From contig NZ_AP024895.1 of assembly GCF_024347055.1 (NCBI RefSeq), forward strand, positions 682,001 to 746,000: DNA of 64,000 bases, read 5' to 3'. Shown piece after piece: positions 36,706-44,196 of the stretch. Position 1 is the first letter of the stretch. Every line of letters begins with the position of its first letter. This stretch comes from Vibrio porteresiae DSM 19223 (GTDB lineage: Bacteria > Pseudomonadota > Gammaproteobacteria > Enterobacterales > Vibrionaceae). A program made the position numbers and the translations under genes. The notes beneath the pieces are model-generated. The model saw nothing but the letters and a program-made list of their open reading frames with translations. It did no database searches and was not told the origin of the DNA.

Positions 36706-38043
36706 TCAAAGATTTAATACTAGAATTTTTGATCTTCTTTGATAGTTATACAAACTTTGCTTGGCAACTGGTAGGGCCTCTACGCCAACTTCGATAAAGC
36801 CCTGTTCTCTAAACCAGTGTAAGCTTTGTGTTGTTAAAACAAAGAGTTGTTTGATACCAATGTTTTTAGCTTCATGCTTCATGTGTTCTAACAGCACTAG
36901 ACCACGATGCCCATCACGATAATCTTGATGAATCGCGACACAAGCCATTTCGGCCATTTTTTCATCATGATAAGGGTAGAGCGCTGCACAACCTATGATT
37001 AAGCGATCCTTTTCAATGACGGTGAATTTATGGATCTCTTGTTCAAGTTGTTCACGAGAACGACGTACCAAAATACCTTGTTCTTCTAATGGTAAAATCA
37101 GGTCGAAAATACCACTGATATCGTCAATGTGTGCTTGGCGAACTTGTTCGGTGCGGGCGGTAACCACTTGAGTACCAATCCCGTCGAAAGAGAACAGTTC
37201 TTGGATTAAAGCGCCATCATCTTTGTAGCTTACCAAGTGGCTACGAGTGACCCCAGCGCGACACGCTGAAACCGATGCGCGTAAGAAGCGTAATGTGCCC
37301 GTTGTGTCATCTAAGGTTGGGTTGCTCTCTGATTCCAGCTTTTTCACCAAAGCTTCCACTTCTGCAGGGAAGAGTTCTGCAATCGCGTTACCGCGTTCAT
37401 CGATAATCCCTTGCTCAGAACAGAAACCGATCAGCTTATCGGCTTTAAGGCGAATCGCTACTTGAGTCGCAATCTCTTCTGACAGCAGGTTAAAGCACTC
37501 GCCAGTTACTGAGCTGGCAATCGGGCCAAGCAGCACAATTGAGTCTTGACTCAGGATGCGGTTAATCCCTTCAATATCGATACGACGAACCTTACCGCTG
37601 TGGCAGTAGTCAATGCCATTATCGACGCCTAACGGTTGGGCGATAACGAAGTTACCGCTGACAATATTGAGCTTATTGCCTGCCATAGGGGTGTTGTTCA
37701 TATTCATCGATAAGCGCGCAGTAATGGTCAATTGTAGCTGGCCAGCAGCCTGCATAACTAATCCTAGAGCGGTTTCATCGGTAATACGGATGCCTTTATG
37801 GTATGGCGTTGAGTGGTCATTGAGTTCAAGCAGGTGGTTGATTTGTGGACGAGCACCATAAACTAAAACGATTTTCACCCCTAAACTATGAAGTAGGGCT
37901 AAGTCGCTAATAATGTTTGGGAAGTTTTTATCTGCTATGCCTTCCCCTCCAAGCATTACTACCATGGTTTTACCACGGTGAGCATTGACGTATGGAGCAG
38001 ACTGTCTGAAACCCTTTACTAGTGCGGTACTGCGTATTTTCAC
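36706..38043 (-). CDS. argA: N-acetylglutamate synthase
   Basis: First step of arginine synthesis: acetyl-CoA plus glutamate to N-acetylglutamate. The 445-aa protein has the classical ArgA layout: an N-terminal amino-acid-kinase-like domain (about 1-290; HRGKTMVVMLGGEG, VVYGARPQI, RRID) that binds arginine for feedback inhibition, and a C-terminal GNAT domain (EMACVAIHQDYRDGHRG, LFVLTTQSLHWFREQGF). The start is GTG 38043 (family N-terminus) with a weak SD. Two ARG-box-like sequences overlap the promoter region upstream. Location next to recD matches E. coli, though inverted here. Confidence 0.96.
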   Translation of the reverse strand: MKIRSTALVKGFRQSAPYVNAHRGKTMVVMLGGEGIADKNFPNIISDLALLHSLGVKIVLVYGARPQINHLLELNDHSTPYHKGIRITDETALGLVMQAAGQLQLTITARLSMNMNNTPMAGNKLNIVSGNFVIAQPLGVDNGIDYCHSGKVRRIDIEGINRILSQDSIVLLGPIASSVTGECFNLLSEEIATQVAIRLKADKLIGFCSEQGIIDERGNAIAELFPAEVEALVKKLESESNPTLDDTTGTLRFLRASVSACRAGVTRSHLVSYKDDGALIQELFSFDGIGTQVVTARTEQVRQAHIDDISGIFDLILPLEEQGILVRRSREQLEQEIHKFTVIEKDRLIIGCAALYPYHDEKMAEMACVAIHQDYRDGHRGLVLLEHMKHEAKNIGIKQLFVLTTQSLHWFREQGFIEVGVEALPVAKQSLYNYQRRSKILVLNL

Positions 38044-38058
38044 TGCTTGACACTCTCT

Positions 38059-38095
38059 ATGGTTAAATATGTTTAAATAATGACTTTTTATTCAA
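38059..38095 (-). promoter_or_regulatory. Tandem ARG boxes (ArgR) at argA
   Basis: ATGACTTTTTATTCAA (38080-38095) matches the ArgR consensus core TGAAT-W4-ATTCA with one mismatch. A weaker copy, ATGGTTAAATATGTTT (38059-38074), is centred exactly 21 bp away, the normal spacing of paired ARG boxes, and lies just upstream of argA. Confidence 0.65.
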
Positions 38096-38193
38096 GATAG
38101 GGCAAGGTGTTTTTTTGATTCCACTGCAAATATTTGTGACTTAGTTTTGGAGTCTACTTCTTATGGGTTACACTTTATTGATAAACCCATCAT

Positions 38194-38234
38194 GGAATGA
38201 ATTATTGTGTGAAGCGCTTATCACATTTCATTCC
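38194..38234. promoter_or_regulatory. Nested 41-bp dyad between argA and the DUF2850 gene
   Basis: GGAATGAA ... TTCATTCC (8-bp outer arms) encloses TGTGA-N8-TCACA (inner arms). A second dyad, ATGGGTT-N14-AACCCAT (38163-38190), lies beside it. The inner spacing of 8 is too wide for a standard CRP site. A regulator-binding site or a structured leader is possible. Confidence 0.4.
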
Positions 38235-38273
38235 TGTTATTGACTCGAACCCAACCAATGATTTTGGGCCAGT

Positions 38274-38321
38274 TAGCTAATGAAACTTGTAGCTAATGAA
38301 ACGTGTAGGTAATGAAACTTG
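38274..38321 (+). repeat. 16-bp tandem repeat x3 at the DUF2850 start
   Basis: Three contiguous units, TAGCTAATGAAACTTG, TAGCTAATGAAACGTG and TAGGTAATGAAACTTG, differ by one or two bases. The TTG start codon of the DUF2850 gene is the last three bases of unit 3. Each unit also contains an ATG opening a short frame (10, 23 and 6 codons), each in a different phase. Confidence 0.85.
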
Positions 38322-38714
38322 GCGACGCGTAAGACAAAAATCCTCGAGTGGTCACTGCTGGCGATAGCGGTGCTCGGAACTCTGATAGCAGCTCTGATGT
38401 ACGGACACCTTTATCTAAAGGCACAGCGTTTTTTTACCCCAGAAATGGCGATAAGCGGCCTTTGGGTAGAGCAGGATGTCGCACCTTATGCTGCGCAGAC
38501 AATTGAAGTGCGCAAAAATGCCATTTCAGTGCAGGGGCATACAGTGACCACCCGTTATCAGTTTGATGGAGAGTATTTAACTTATCGAGCGGGGGGCATT
38601 AATTACAAATTCAAAATGACCAATCAAGACCTCACCGAAATGAAATTAATCTCGCCTTCTTATTACAGCCCAGTGTTCCGACTGTCAGGAAAATATAAAA
38701 ATAACATTAGGTAA
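38319..38714 (+). CDS. DUF2850 family membrane-anchored protein
   Basis: A 131-aa protein: one N-terminal transmembrane helix (about 10-32, LEWSLLAIAVLGTLIAALMYG) and an extracytoplasmic beta-rich domain with GLWVEQDVAPYAAQ and TRYQFDGEYLTYR. This is the vibrio DUF2850 family, of unknown function. No in-frame ATG is available; the frame is closed by a stop at 38313, so TTG 38319 is the only sensible start, with TAGG about 9 bp upstream. The start sits in a tandem repeat, which could make expression variable between strains. Followed 73 bp later by mltA. Confidence 0.75.
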   Translation: MATRKTKILEWSLLAIAVLGTLIAALMYGHLYLKAQRFFTPEMAISGLWVEQDVAPYAAQTIEVRKNAISVQGHTVTTRYQFDGEYLTYRAGGINYKFKMTNQDLTEMKLISPSYYSPVFRLSGKYKNNIR

Positions 38715-38787
38715 CCTTTCCAACATTGCGCTTCGTAGCGGAGTTTGCCATCCTTGGAGCGAACCTGAATTTACGGATGCCCTACTT

Positions 38788-39888
38788 GTGATTAAACGTG
38801 TTTTACCTCTTGTTTGCCTTTCCCTTTTGTTTGGCTGTGCCCCAACGGATCGTGGTCAGCAATATCTAGACAAAAATTTTCCTAGTATTCTCAACCAAGT
38901 TGATCAGGTAAATTCCAACGCTCCGCGCGACTATGCCACCTTTGAAAAGCAAAGCGAGGCGGTTGTTGCGACATCTCCTTCTTTGGCCAATATGTATCAG
39001 CCTTTATACGAAAAACTTAATGAGTGGGTGATGGAAAGTGGCGATCCTGCGGAGTTGTCTAAGTATGGCGTTCAATCTGCGCAATTAGGTGGTGGCGATC
39101 AGGAAGGTAATGTGTTGTTTACTGGCTATTTTTCTCCAGTAATTGAAATGCGCCATGAAGCGGATGAAACCTACAAATATCCTGTATACGGTGTACCTCA
39201 GTGCGACCAAGAGTGTCCTACTCGCGCGCAAATCTACGATGGAGCATTAGCGGGTAAAGGCTTAGAGCTAGGGTATGCGAGCAATTTGATCGACCCATTT
39301 ATTATGGAAGTGCAAGGGAGTGGCTTTGTCCATTTTGGTGATGATGACTCGCTAGAGTATTTTGCCTACGGTGGTAAAAACAACAAAGCGTATATCTCGA
39401 TTGGTAAAATCTTGATTGACCGTGGTGAAGTGCCTCGGGAGAAAATGTCCCTTAAAGCGATTAAAGATTGGGTATTAAGCCATAAAGAAGAGGAAGTTCG
39501 CGAGCTGCTGGAACAAAACCCTTCTTATGTGTTTTTCCAACCACGTTCAGCGGCTCCAGTGAGTGGTACGGCTGGTGTTCCTTTGCTGCCGATGGCCTCG
39601 GTTGCCGGCGATCGTTCTATCTTCCCAATGGGAACGCCAATTTTGGCTGAAGTACCACTTTTGAATGCGGATGGCACATGGTCTGGAGCTCATCAACTGC
39701 GTTTGTTGATTGTGCTTGATACCGGCGGTGCGGTGAAACAGAATCATCTTGATCTCTACCATGGGATGGGGCCAAGAGCTGGGACGGAAGCAGGCCACTA
39801 CAAGCACTTTGGTCGAGTGTGGAAATTGGGGCTAAAAGACTCGAGTACACAAGCCCCTTGGGCTCTGCCGCCAGAAAAGCTAGAATAG
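38788..39888 (+). CDS. mltA: Membrane-bound lytic murein transglycosylase A
   Basis: Outer-membrane lipoprotein that cleaves the MurNAc-GlcNAc bond of peptidoglycan to form 1,6-anhydro muropeptides. The 366-aa product has a lipoprotein signal with lipobox LFGC (Cys17). It also has the MltA barrel domain (FTGYFSPVIEMR, VQGSGFVHFGD) and the 3D domain with IVLDTGGAVKQNHLDLY, whose Asp is the catalytic acid. The start is GTG 38788 with a weak SD. A strong terminator separates it from tcdA. Confidence 0.95.
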   Translation: MIKRVLPLVCLSLLFGCAPTDRGQQYLDKNFPSILNQVDQVNSNAPRDYATFEKQSEAVVATSPSLANMYQPLYEKLNEWVMESGDPAELSKYGVQSAQLGGGDQEGNVLFTGYFSPVIEMRHEADETYKYPVYGVPQCDQECPTRAQIYDGALAGKGLELGYASNLIDPFIMEVQGSGFVHFGDDDSLEYFAYGGKNNKAYISIGKILIDRGEVPREKMSLKAIKDWVLSHKEEEVRELLEQNPSYVFFQPRSAAPVSGTAGVPLLPMASVAGDRSIFPMGTPILAEVPLLNADGTWSGAHQLRLLIVLDTGGAVKQNHLDLYHGMGPRAGTEAGHYKHFGRVWKLGLKDSSTQAPWALPPEKLE

Positions 39889-39912
39889 GGCTCGTTAAGA
39901 TAGACATTTGTA

Positions 39913-39946
39913 GAAAGAGTGCGTATAAATCGCACTCTTTCTTTTT
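39913..39946 (+). terminator. mltA terminator
   Basis: GAAAGAGTGCG-TATAAAT-CGCACTCTTTC followed by T5; perfect 11-bp stem. Confidence 0.93.
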
Positions 39947-39971
39947 GACAGACCTGCATTGGATTGGTGTT

Positions 39972-40790
39972 ATGCGTGAACTAGATTCTCCAGCCTCAGA
40001 CAGTTATAACCAACGTTTTGGTGGTACCAGACGCTTATATGGTCATAGCGAAGTAGATATCCTTCGAGCCTCACATGTGTGTGTGATTGGTATCGGTGGG
40101 GTAGGCTCTTGGGCTGTGGAAGCGCTGGCCCGTACAGGCATCGGTGAACTGACTTTGATCGATATGGATGATGTGTGTGTCACCAACATCAACCGCCAAA
40201 TTCATGCAATGACAGGTACGGTTGGGCAAAGCAAAATTGAAGTGATGGCTGAGCGTGTCAAGCTGATTAACCCTGAGTGTAAGGTTAATCTGATTGACGA
40301 TTTTATCACCCCAGAAAACCAGCATGAATATCTGTCCAAAGACTACGACTTTGTGTTAGATGCGATTGACAGTGTTAAAGCGAAAGCGGCGCTGTTGGCT
40401 TATTGTCGCAGTAATAAAATCAAAGTGATTACGACTGGTGGTGCAGGTGGCCAAACCGATCCAACCCAAATTACCGTGGCGGATTTAACTAAGACGATTC
40501 AAGACCCGTTAGCGAAAAAGCTCAAAGATCGTTTACGTCGCCACCATAATTTCCCAACCAATCCAGCGCGTAAGTTTGGTATTGATTGTGTGTTCTCAAC
40601 CGAGCAGCTTAAATACCCACAAGCGGATGGTTCAGTGTGTAACGCCAAAGCGACCGCTGAAGGTCCAAAACGGATGGATTGCGCAACGGGGTTTGGGGCA
40701 GCAACGGTCGTCACCGCCACATTTGGTTTTGTTGCCGTATCTCGCATTGTAGAAAAACTAATTAAAAAACATTCAAAAGCAAACAGTTAA
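39972..40790 (+). CDS. tcdA: tRNA threonylcarbamoyladenosine dehydratase
   Basis: E1-like enzyme (formerly CsdL/YgdL) that cyclises t6A37 of tRNA to ct6A using ATP. From ATG 39972 the protein is 272 aa (E. coli 268). It has the ThiF/MoeB nucleotide-binding GIGGVGSWAVEAL and DMDDVCVTNINRQ, DAIDSVKAKAALLAYC with a conserved Cys, and TATFGFVAV near the C-terminus. The open frame extends back to 39819 through the mltA terminator; that extension is not coding. Followed 46 bp later by csdE, matching the functional link of TcdA with the CsdA/CsdE sulfur relay. Confidence 0.94.
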   Translation: MRELDSPASDSYNQRFGGTRRLYGHSEVDILRASHVCVIGIGGVGSWAVEALARTGIGELTLIDMDDVCVTNINRQIHAMTGTVGQSKIEVMAERVKLINPECKVNLIDDFITPENQHEYLSKDYDFVLDAIDSVKAKAALLAYCRSNKIKVITTGGAGGQTDPTQITVADLTKTIQDPLAKKLKDRLRRHHNFPTNPARKFGIDCVFSTEQLKYPQADGSVCNAKATAEGPKRMDCATGFGAATVVTATFGFVAVSRIVEKLIKKHSKANS

Positions 40791-40836
40791 ACAAAAGAAG
40801 GTCGGTAGTTTTCGGCCTTTCTTTACGGAGTGAGTC

Positions 40837-41265
40837 ATGTCGCCTTTTCCAGCAAGCCCTTTCGGTTCAGAGATTACCCAACAGGAGATCATCGCCACGA
40901 TGAGCCAGTTTCATAGTTGGGAAGATCGTTATCGCCAAGTGGTGATGTGGGGAAAACGGCTGCCAGTGATGAGTGATGTTCTTAAAACTGAGCAAATCAC
41001 CGTGAGTGGTTGTGAAAGCCAAGTATGGTTATTAGCGCAGCAAGTTCATGACCGTTGGTATTTTCATGCCGATTCTGATGCGCGCATAGTGCGTGGTTTA
41101 ATCGCGATTGTGTTAGCCGCTTTTGATGGTTTAACCGCGCCTGAAATCGCTCAATTGGATGTGGATGATTACTTTGCTCAGCTCGGTTTAATTGAACACT
41201 TATCCCCTTCACGTGGTAACGGTTTAAAGGCCATTGTGGAACAGATTCAAGCTGTTGCTCGATAG
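40837..41265 (+). CDS. csdE: Cysteine desulfurase sulfur acceptor CsdE (SufE family)
   Basis: A 142-aa SufE/CsdE protein that takes persulfide sulfur from the cysteine desulfurase CsdA. The acceptor cysteine is Cys59 in TVSGCESQVWL. Early features FHSWEDRYRQVVMWGKRLP and late VDDYFAQLGLIEHLSPSRGNGL are family-typical (E. coli CsdE 147 aa). Good SD (ACGGAGTGAGTC) before ATG 40837. CsdA is encoded on the opposite strand just downstream, so the pair is convergent rather than the tandem csdAE of E. coli. Its stop codon lies in an 11-bp duplication. Confidence 0.94.
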   Translation: MSPFPASPFGSEITQQEIIATMSQFHSWEDRYRQVVMWGKRLPVMSDVLKTEQITVSGCESQVWLLAQQVHDRWYFHADSDARIVRGLIAIVLAAFDGLTAPEIAQLDVDDYFAQLGLIEHLSPSRGNGLKAIVEQIQAVAR

Positions 41266-41281
41266 CAGACCGATAGCAGAC
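41260..41281. repeat. 11-bp tandem duplication at the csdE stop
   Basis: CGATAGCAGAC occurs twice in a row (41260-41270, 41271-41281). The first copy contains the csdE TAG stop. Confidence 0.85.
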
Positions 41282-41287
41282 AAATAA

Positions 41288-41318
41288 AAATAGCCTACCG
41301 GATTAAGGTGGGCTATTT
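41288..41318. terminator. Bidirectional terminator between csdE and csdA
   Basis: AAATAGCCTACC-GGATTAA-GGTGGGCTATTT, a 12-bp stem with one G-U pair, A/T-rich flanks on both sides, between convergent genes. Confidence 0.9.
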
Positions 41319-41356
41319 GTTTTAACCATAGCGAATGTTTCTAACGATAGAGCAGC

Positions 41357-42565
41357 CTATAAAATATCGATGGCTTTATTAAGTGCGGCAATCAGGCGCT
41401 CGACATCACCAAGTGTGTTGTAAATGCCAAATGAGATACGCACGGTGCCTTTGATATTGAGTGCATCCATGAGCGGATGAGCACAATGATGCCCTTCACG
41501 GACCGCAATACCTTGGTGATTAAGCAAGGTTGCGATGTCTTGGTGATGCACTCCTGGGATGATAAAGCTAATCACCGCAGCATTTGGTTGGTAACCAATC
41601 ACTTCAACATCGGGTATCTGCAGTAAGGCTTGGTAAGTTGCGGTTTGCAACTGCTGCAAATGATGATGTACGGTTTGGCGGTCAAACTGTTGATACCAAT
41701 CAATCGCGCAGGCTAGACCGATCGCACCAGCGACGTTAGGGGTTCCGGCTTCAAAGCGCGCTGGTGGATTTGCAAAGGTGGTACCAGTGAAGGAGACTTT
41801 CTCCACCATTTTGCCACCGCCATGCCATGGGGGCATTTGTGTGAGTAAGTCTGCTTTCCCATACAGCACGCCAATCCCGTTGGGCGCGTAGATCTTATGG
41901 CCTGAGAAAAGGTAAAAGTCAGCGTCTAAGGTTTGAACATCCACTTTTTCATGCACAATCCCTTGAGCCCCATCTACTAACACCTTGGCACCGACTTGAT
42001 GCGCTGCGGCAATCACCTGCTCAATGGGCTGACGAGCGCCAGTGACATTGGTGATGTGGGCAATAGCAACCAGCTTACAGCGCTCGCTCAGCAACTGAGT
42101 AAACTGAGCAAAATCGAATTCACCGTTGGCGGTAATGGGCACTTTGACCACTTTTGCCCCAGTTTGTTCGGCGACCAACTGCCAAGGCACGATGTTGGCG
42201 TGGTGCTCGTTTTCACAAACCAGTATTTCATCACCGGCGTTGAGCGTATTGCGAGCGTAGCTTTGAGCGACTAAGTTGATCGATTCGGTTGCGCCACGAG
42301 TCCAAATAATGGTCTCTTTACTTGGTGCGCCAATAAAATCAGCAACGGTTTGACGAGCTTGCTCAAACTTTGCGGTGGCTTGCGCTGTCATGCTATGGCT
42401 GCCACGATGCACATTGGCATTATGGAAACGGTAGTAATCAGCCATGGCATCAATGACGACGGTTGGTTTTTGCGTTGTTGCTGCACTGTCCAGATAGACC
42501 AATGGCATGTCATTAATGGTTTGAGTGAACGCTGGAAATTGCGCTCGGATCTCTAAGTCCCACAT
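41357..42565 (-). CDS. csdA: Cysteine desulfurase CsdA (class V aminotransferase)
   Basis: PLP enzyme that removes sulfur from cysteine as a persulfide and passes it to CsdE. The 402-aa protein (E. coli CsdA 401) has YLDSAATTQKP, the PLP-binding Lys in FSGHKIYAPNGIGVLYG, and the catalytic Cys in REGHHCAHPLMD. I place the start at ATG 42565 (MWDLEIRAQFPAF); the open frame runs back to 42685, but that part overlaps yajL and is not family-like. The SD is weak and the ATG lies 8 bp after the yajL stop, so translation is probably coupled. Confidence 0.94.
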   Translation of the reverse strand: MWDLEIRAQFPAFTQTINDMPLVYLDSAATTQKPTVVIDAMADYYRFHNANVHRGSHSMTAQATAKFEQARQTVADFIGAPSKETIIWTRGATESINLVAQSYARNTLNAGDEILVCENEHHANIVPWQLVAEQTGAKVVKVPITANGEFDFAQFTQLLSERCKLVAIAHITNVTGARQPIEQVIAAAHQVGAKVLVDGAQGIVHEKVDVQTLDADFYLFSGHKIYAPNGIGVLYGKADLLTQMPPWHGGGKMVEKVSFTGTTFANPPARFEAGTPNVAGAIGLACAIDWYQQFDRQTVHHHLQQLQTATYQALLQIPDVEVIGYQPNAAVISFIIPGVHHQDIATLLNHQGIAVREGHHCAHPLMDALNIKGTVRISFGIYNTLGDVERLIAALNKAIDIL

Positions 42566-42572
42566 AGGTTTA

Positions 42573-43187
42573 TTACTGCTCTTCACCAAGTTTGTCGTAT
42601 TGTAATTGCGGTAGAACGACCATAGGTTCAGCCACTTGTCGCGCGAGCTCTTTACCGGACAATTGAATAATGATCTCAATAGCAAATTCTAATGCCGACC
42701 CAGGACCTTGACTGGTCAATAGATTATTGAGCACATCATAAGTGACGCGTCTTGCGCGTAATAAGTCTGCTGGAATTTGGTCTTGGAAATTAGGGTGGCA
42801 AGTCATGATGGCTCCAGGGAACAGATCATGATGCTGCAAAACGATGGCAGGCGCAGCGCAAATTGCAGCCACCAGACGACCATCGTATTTTTGTTGGCGC
42901 ACGATTTCAATGAGCACGGTACTGTCACGAAAGACCTCAGCACCACCGACACCGCCAGAGAGAACCACCGCGTCAAATTCTTCATCAGCAATATCCACTA
43001 GAGTGCAATCAGCCGTCAGTGTTACGCCACGCGAGGCCTTCATGGTTAAGCTGCCATTGAAGTCAGCACTAGCGACAGTGACTTGATAACCTGCACGAGT
43101 CAGAATATCGATCACCGTAATGGCTTCCATCTCTTCAGTTCCGGGCGCGATAGGGACGAGTATACGTTTTGTCATGATTGTATCCAT
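42573..43187 (-). CDS. yajL: DJ-1/PfpI family protein YajL
   Basis: A 204-aa DJ-1 superfamily protein, orthologous by sequence and neighbourhood to E. coli YajL (ThiJ), linked to protein deglycation, chaperone activity or oxidative-stress protection. The reactive Cys110 lies in VAAICAAPAIVL, with the partner Glu in PGTEEMEA and a VLSGGVGGAE loop. ATG 43187 has SD GGAG with 5-nt spacing; the first bases overlap the panE end by 16 bp. E. coli also has yajL next to panE. Here csdA has been added as the third gene. Confidence 0.92.
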   Translation of the reverse strand: MDTIMTKRILVPIAPGTEEMEAITVIDILTRAGYQVTVASADFNGSLTMKASRGVTLTADCTLVDIADEEFDAVVLSGGVGGAEVFRDSTVLIEIVRQQKYDGRLVAAICAAPAIVLQHHDLFPGAIMTCHPNFQDQIPADLLRARRVTYDVLNNLLTSQGPGSALEFAIEIIIQLSGKELARQVAEPMVVLPQLQYDKLGEEQ

Positions 43188-44083
43188 GGTTGCTCCATCT
43201 GCTTTATTTGTTCAAACAGATGTAAGTTGCTTGGCACAGCAATACGGTGTTGCTGTGCTCGTTGAATTAGGTATCCAGTGATGAAGTCTATCTCGGTTCG
43301 CCTTTGATGGGCAACGTCCTGTTTCATCGAGGAGTGATTAGCTTTGGTGGCGACAATGACCTGATGGACTCGTAACGAGAGTTCTTCCAGCGAGGTTGTG
43401 AGGCCTTCTGCACCCATGACCGAGGCAATTTCACTTAATAAAGCGTTGATTATGGGCCTAAATGGTTCTTCATCCAATGTGCCATTAGGGCATTGATGAA
43501 TTGCGGTGAGTGGATTGATGACGCAGTTAATCGCTAGTTTGTTCCATAGAGGAATACGAATGTCGCTCACCCAATGCACTTCGCTGAGGGCATGGTTAAA
43601 TACTTCTGCAAGAAAAGTACATTGTTCGCCAGATAAGTTTGCAGCCCCCAACATGGTTTGGCCCAGTCCCGAGTGGCAAACTTGCTGAGCATCCGTTTTC
43701 AATGCGCCATGGGTGGTAGTGGCTAAGATTAGCGGGTAGTGCTGAATCTTATCGAAAATGGCGTCAGTTGCGCCCATGCCATTTTGCATACAGACGATGA
43801 TGGTATCGGGATGAAGATGAGCAAGTAATGGGGCTAATGCTGTCTCGACTTGCCAGGCTTTTACGGTCACTAACAGCAAATCGGCGTTAGCCAATTCATC
43901 GTGGCTGTTGGTGGTGAAACTGACGGCTGGTAAGGTTTGTTTGGCAATAGTTTGTAGTGCGAGAGACATCGCGCCAGATTCCGGCGGATTATGATGCCAT
44001 AAACTGACATGATGCCCTGCAAGATGCAGGTGATAGGCCCAAAGTGAGCCAATAGCTCCCGGACCAACAACGACAATATTCAT
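43172..44083 (-). CDS. panE: 2-dehydropantoate 2-reductase
   Basis: Reduces ketopantoate to pantoate with NADPH in coenzyme A synthesis. The 303-aa protein has the N-terminal Rossmann motif VVGPGAIGSLWA, CMQNGMGA, and the catalytic Lys in WNKLAINCVINPLTAI. The start ATG 44083 is preceded by GAGGTGAGA; GTG 44089 overlaps that SD and is less likely. First gene of a panE-yajL-csdA unit. Note VVGPGAIG where many relatives have GAGAIG, a conservative change that keeps the GxGxxG pattern. Confidence 0.93.
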   Translation of the reverse strand: MNIVVVGPGAIGSLWAYHLHLAGHHVSLWHHNPPESGAMSLALQTIAKQTLPAVSFTTNSHDELANADLLLVTVKAWQVETALAPLLAHLHPDTIIVCMQNGMGATDAIFDKIQHYPLILATTTHGALKTDAQQVCHSGLGQTMLGAANLSGEQCTFLAEVFNHALSEVHWVSDIRIPLWNKLAINCVINPLTAIHQCPNGTLDEEPFRPIINALLSEIASVMGAEGLTTSLEELSLRVHQVIVATKANHSSMKQDVAHQRRTEIDFITGYLIQRAQQHRIAVPSNLHLFEQIKQMEQPWIQS

Positions 44084-44148
44084 TCTCACCTCTGTACTGC
44101 GCTAAACAGAGGCAAGAATAATCATTGTGTTTTCGAATGCCAAATAAA

Positions 44149-44173
44149 AAATGGCGCGGATGTCGCGCCATTT
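44149..44173 (-). terminator. ompK terminator
   Basis: AAATGGCGCG-GATGT-CGCGCCATTT; on the minus strand it is followed by TTTTTATTT. Lies 23 bp after the ompK stop. Confidence 0.88.
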
Positions 44174-44196
44174 AGACATTCAACAAACAAGTTGGA

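Noticed and set aside
38208..38225. CRP site TGTGA...TCACA before the DUF2850 gene
   Set aside because: Spacer is 8 bp instead of 6, so it is listed only as a dyad.
39819..39971. N-terminal extension of TcdA
   Set aside because: It runs through the mltA 3' end and its terminator; ATG 39972 gives the family length.
42566..42685. 40-residue N-terminal extension of CsdA
   Set aside because: Overlaps yajL coding sequence and is absent from the family; ATG 42565 fits.
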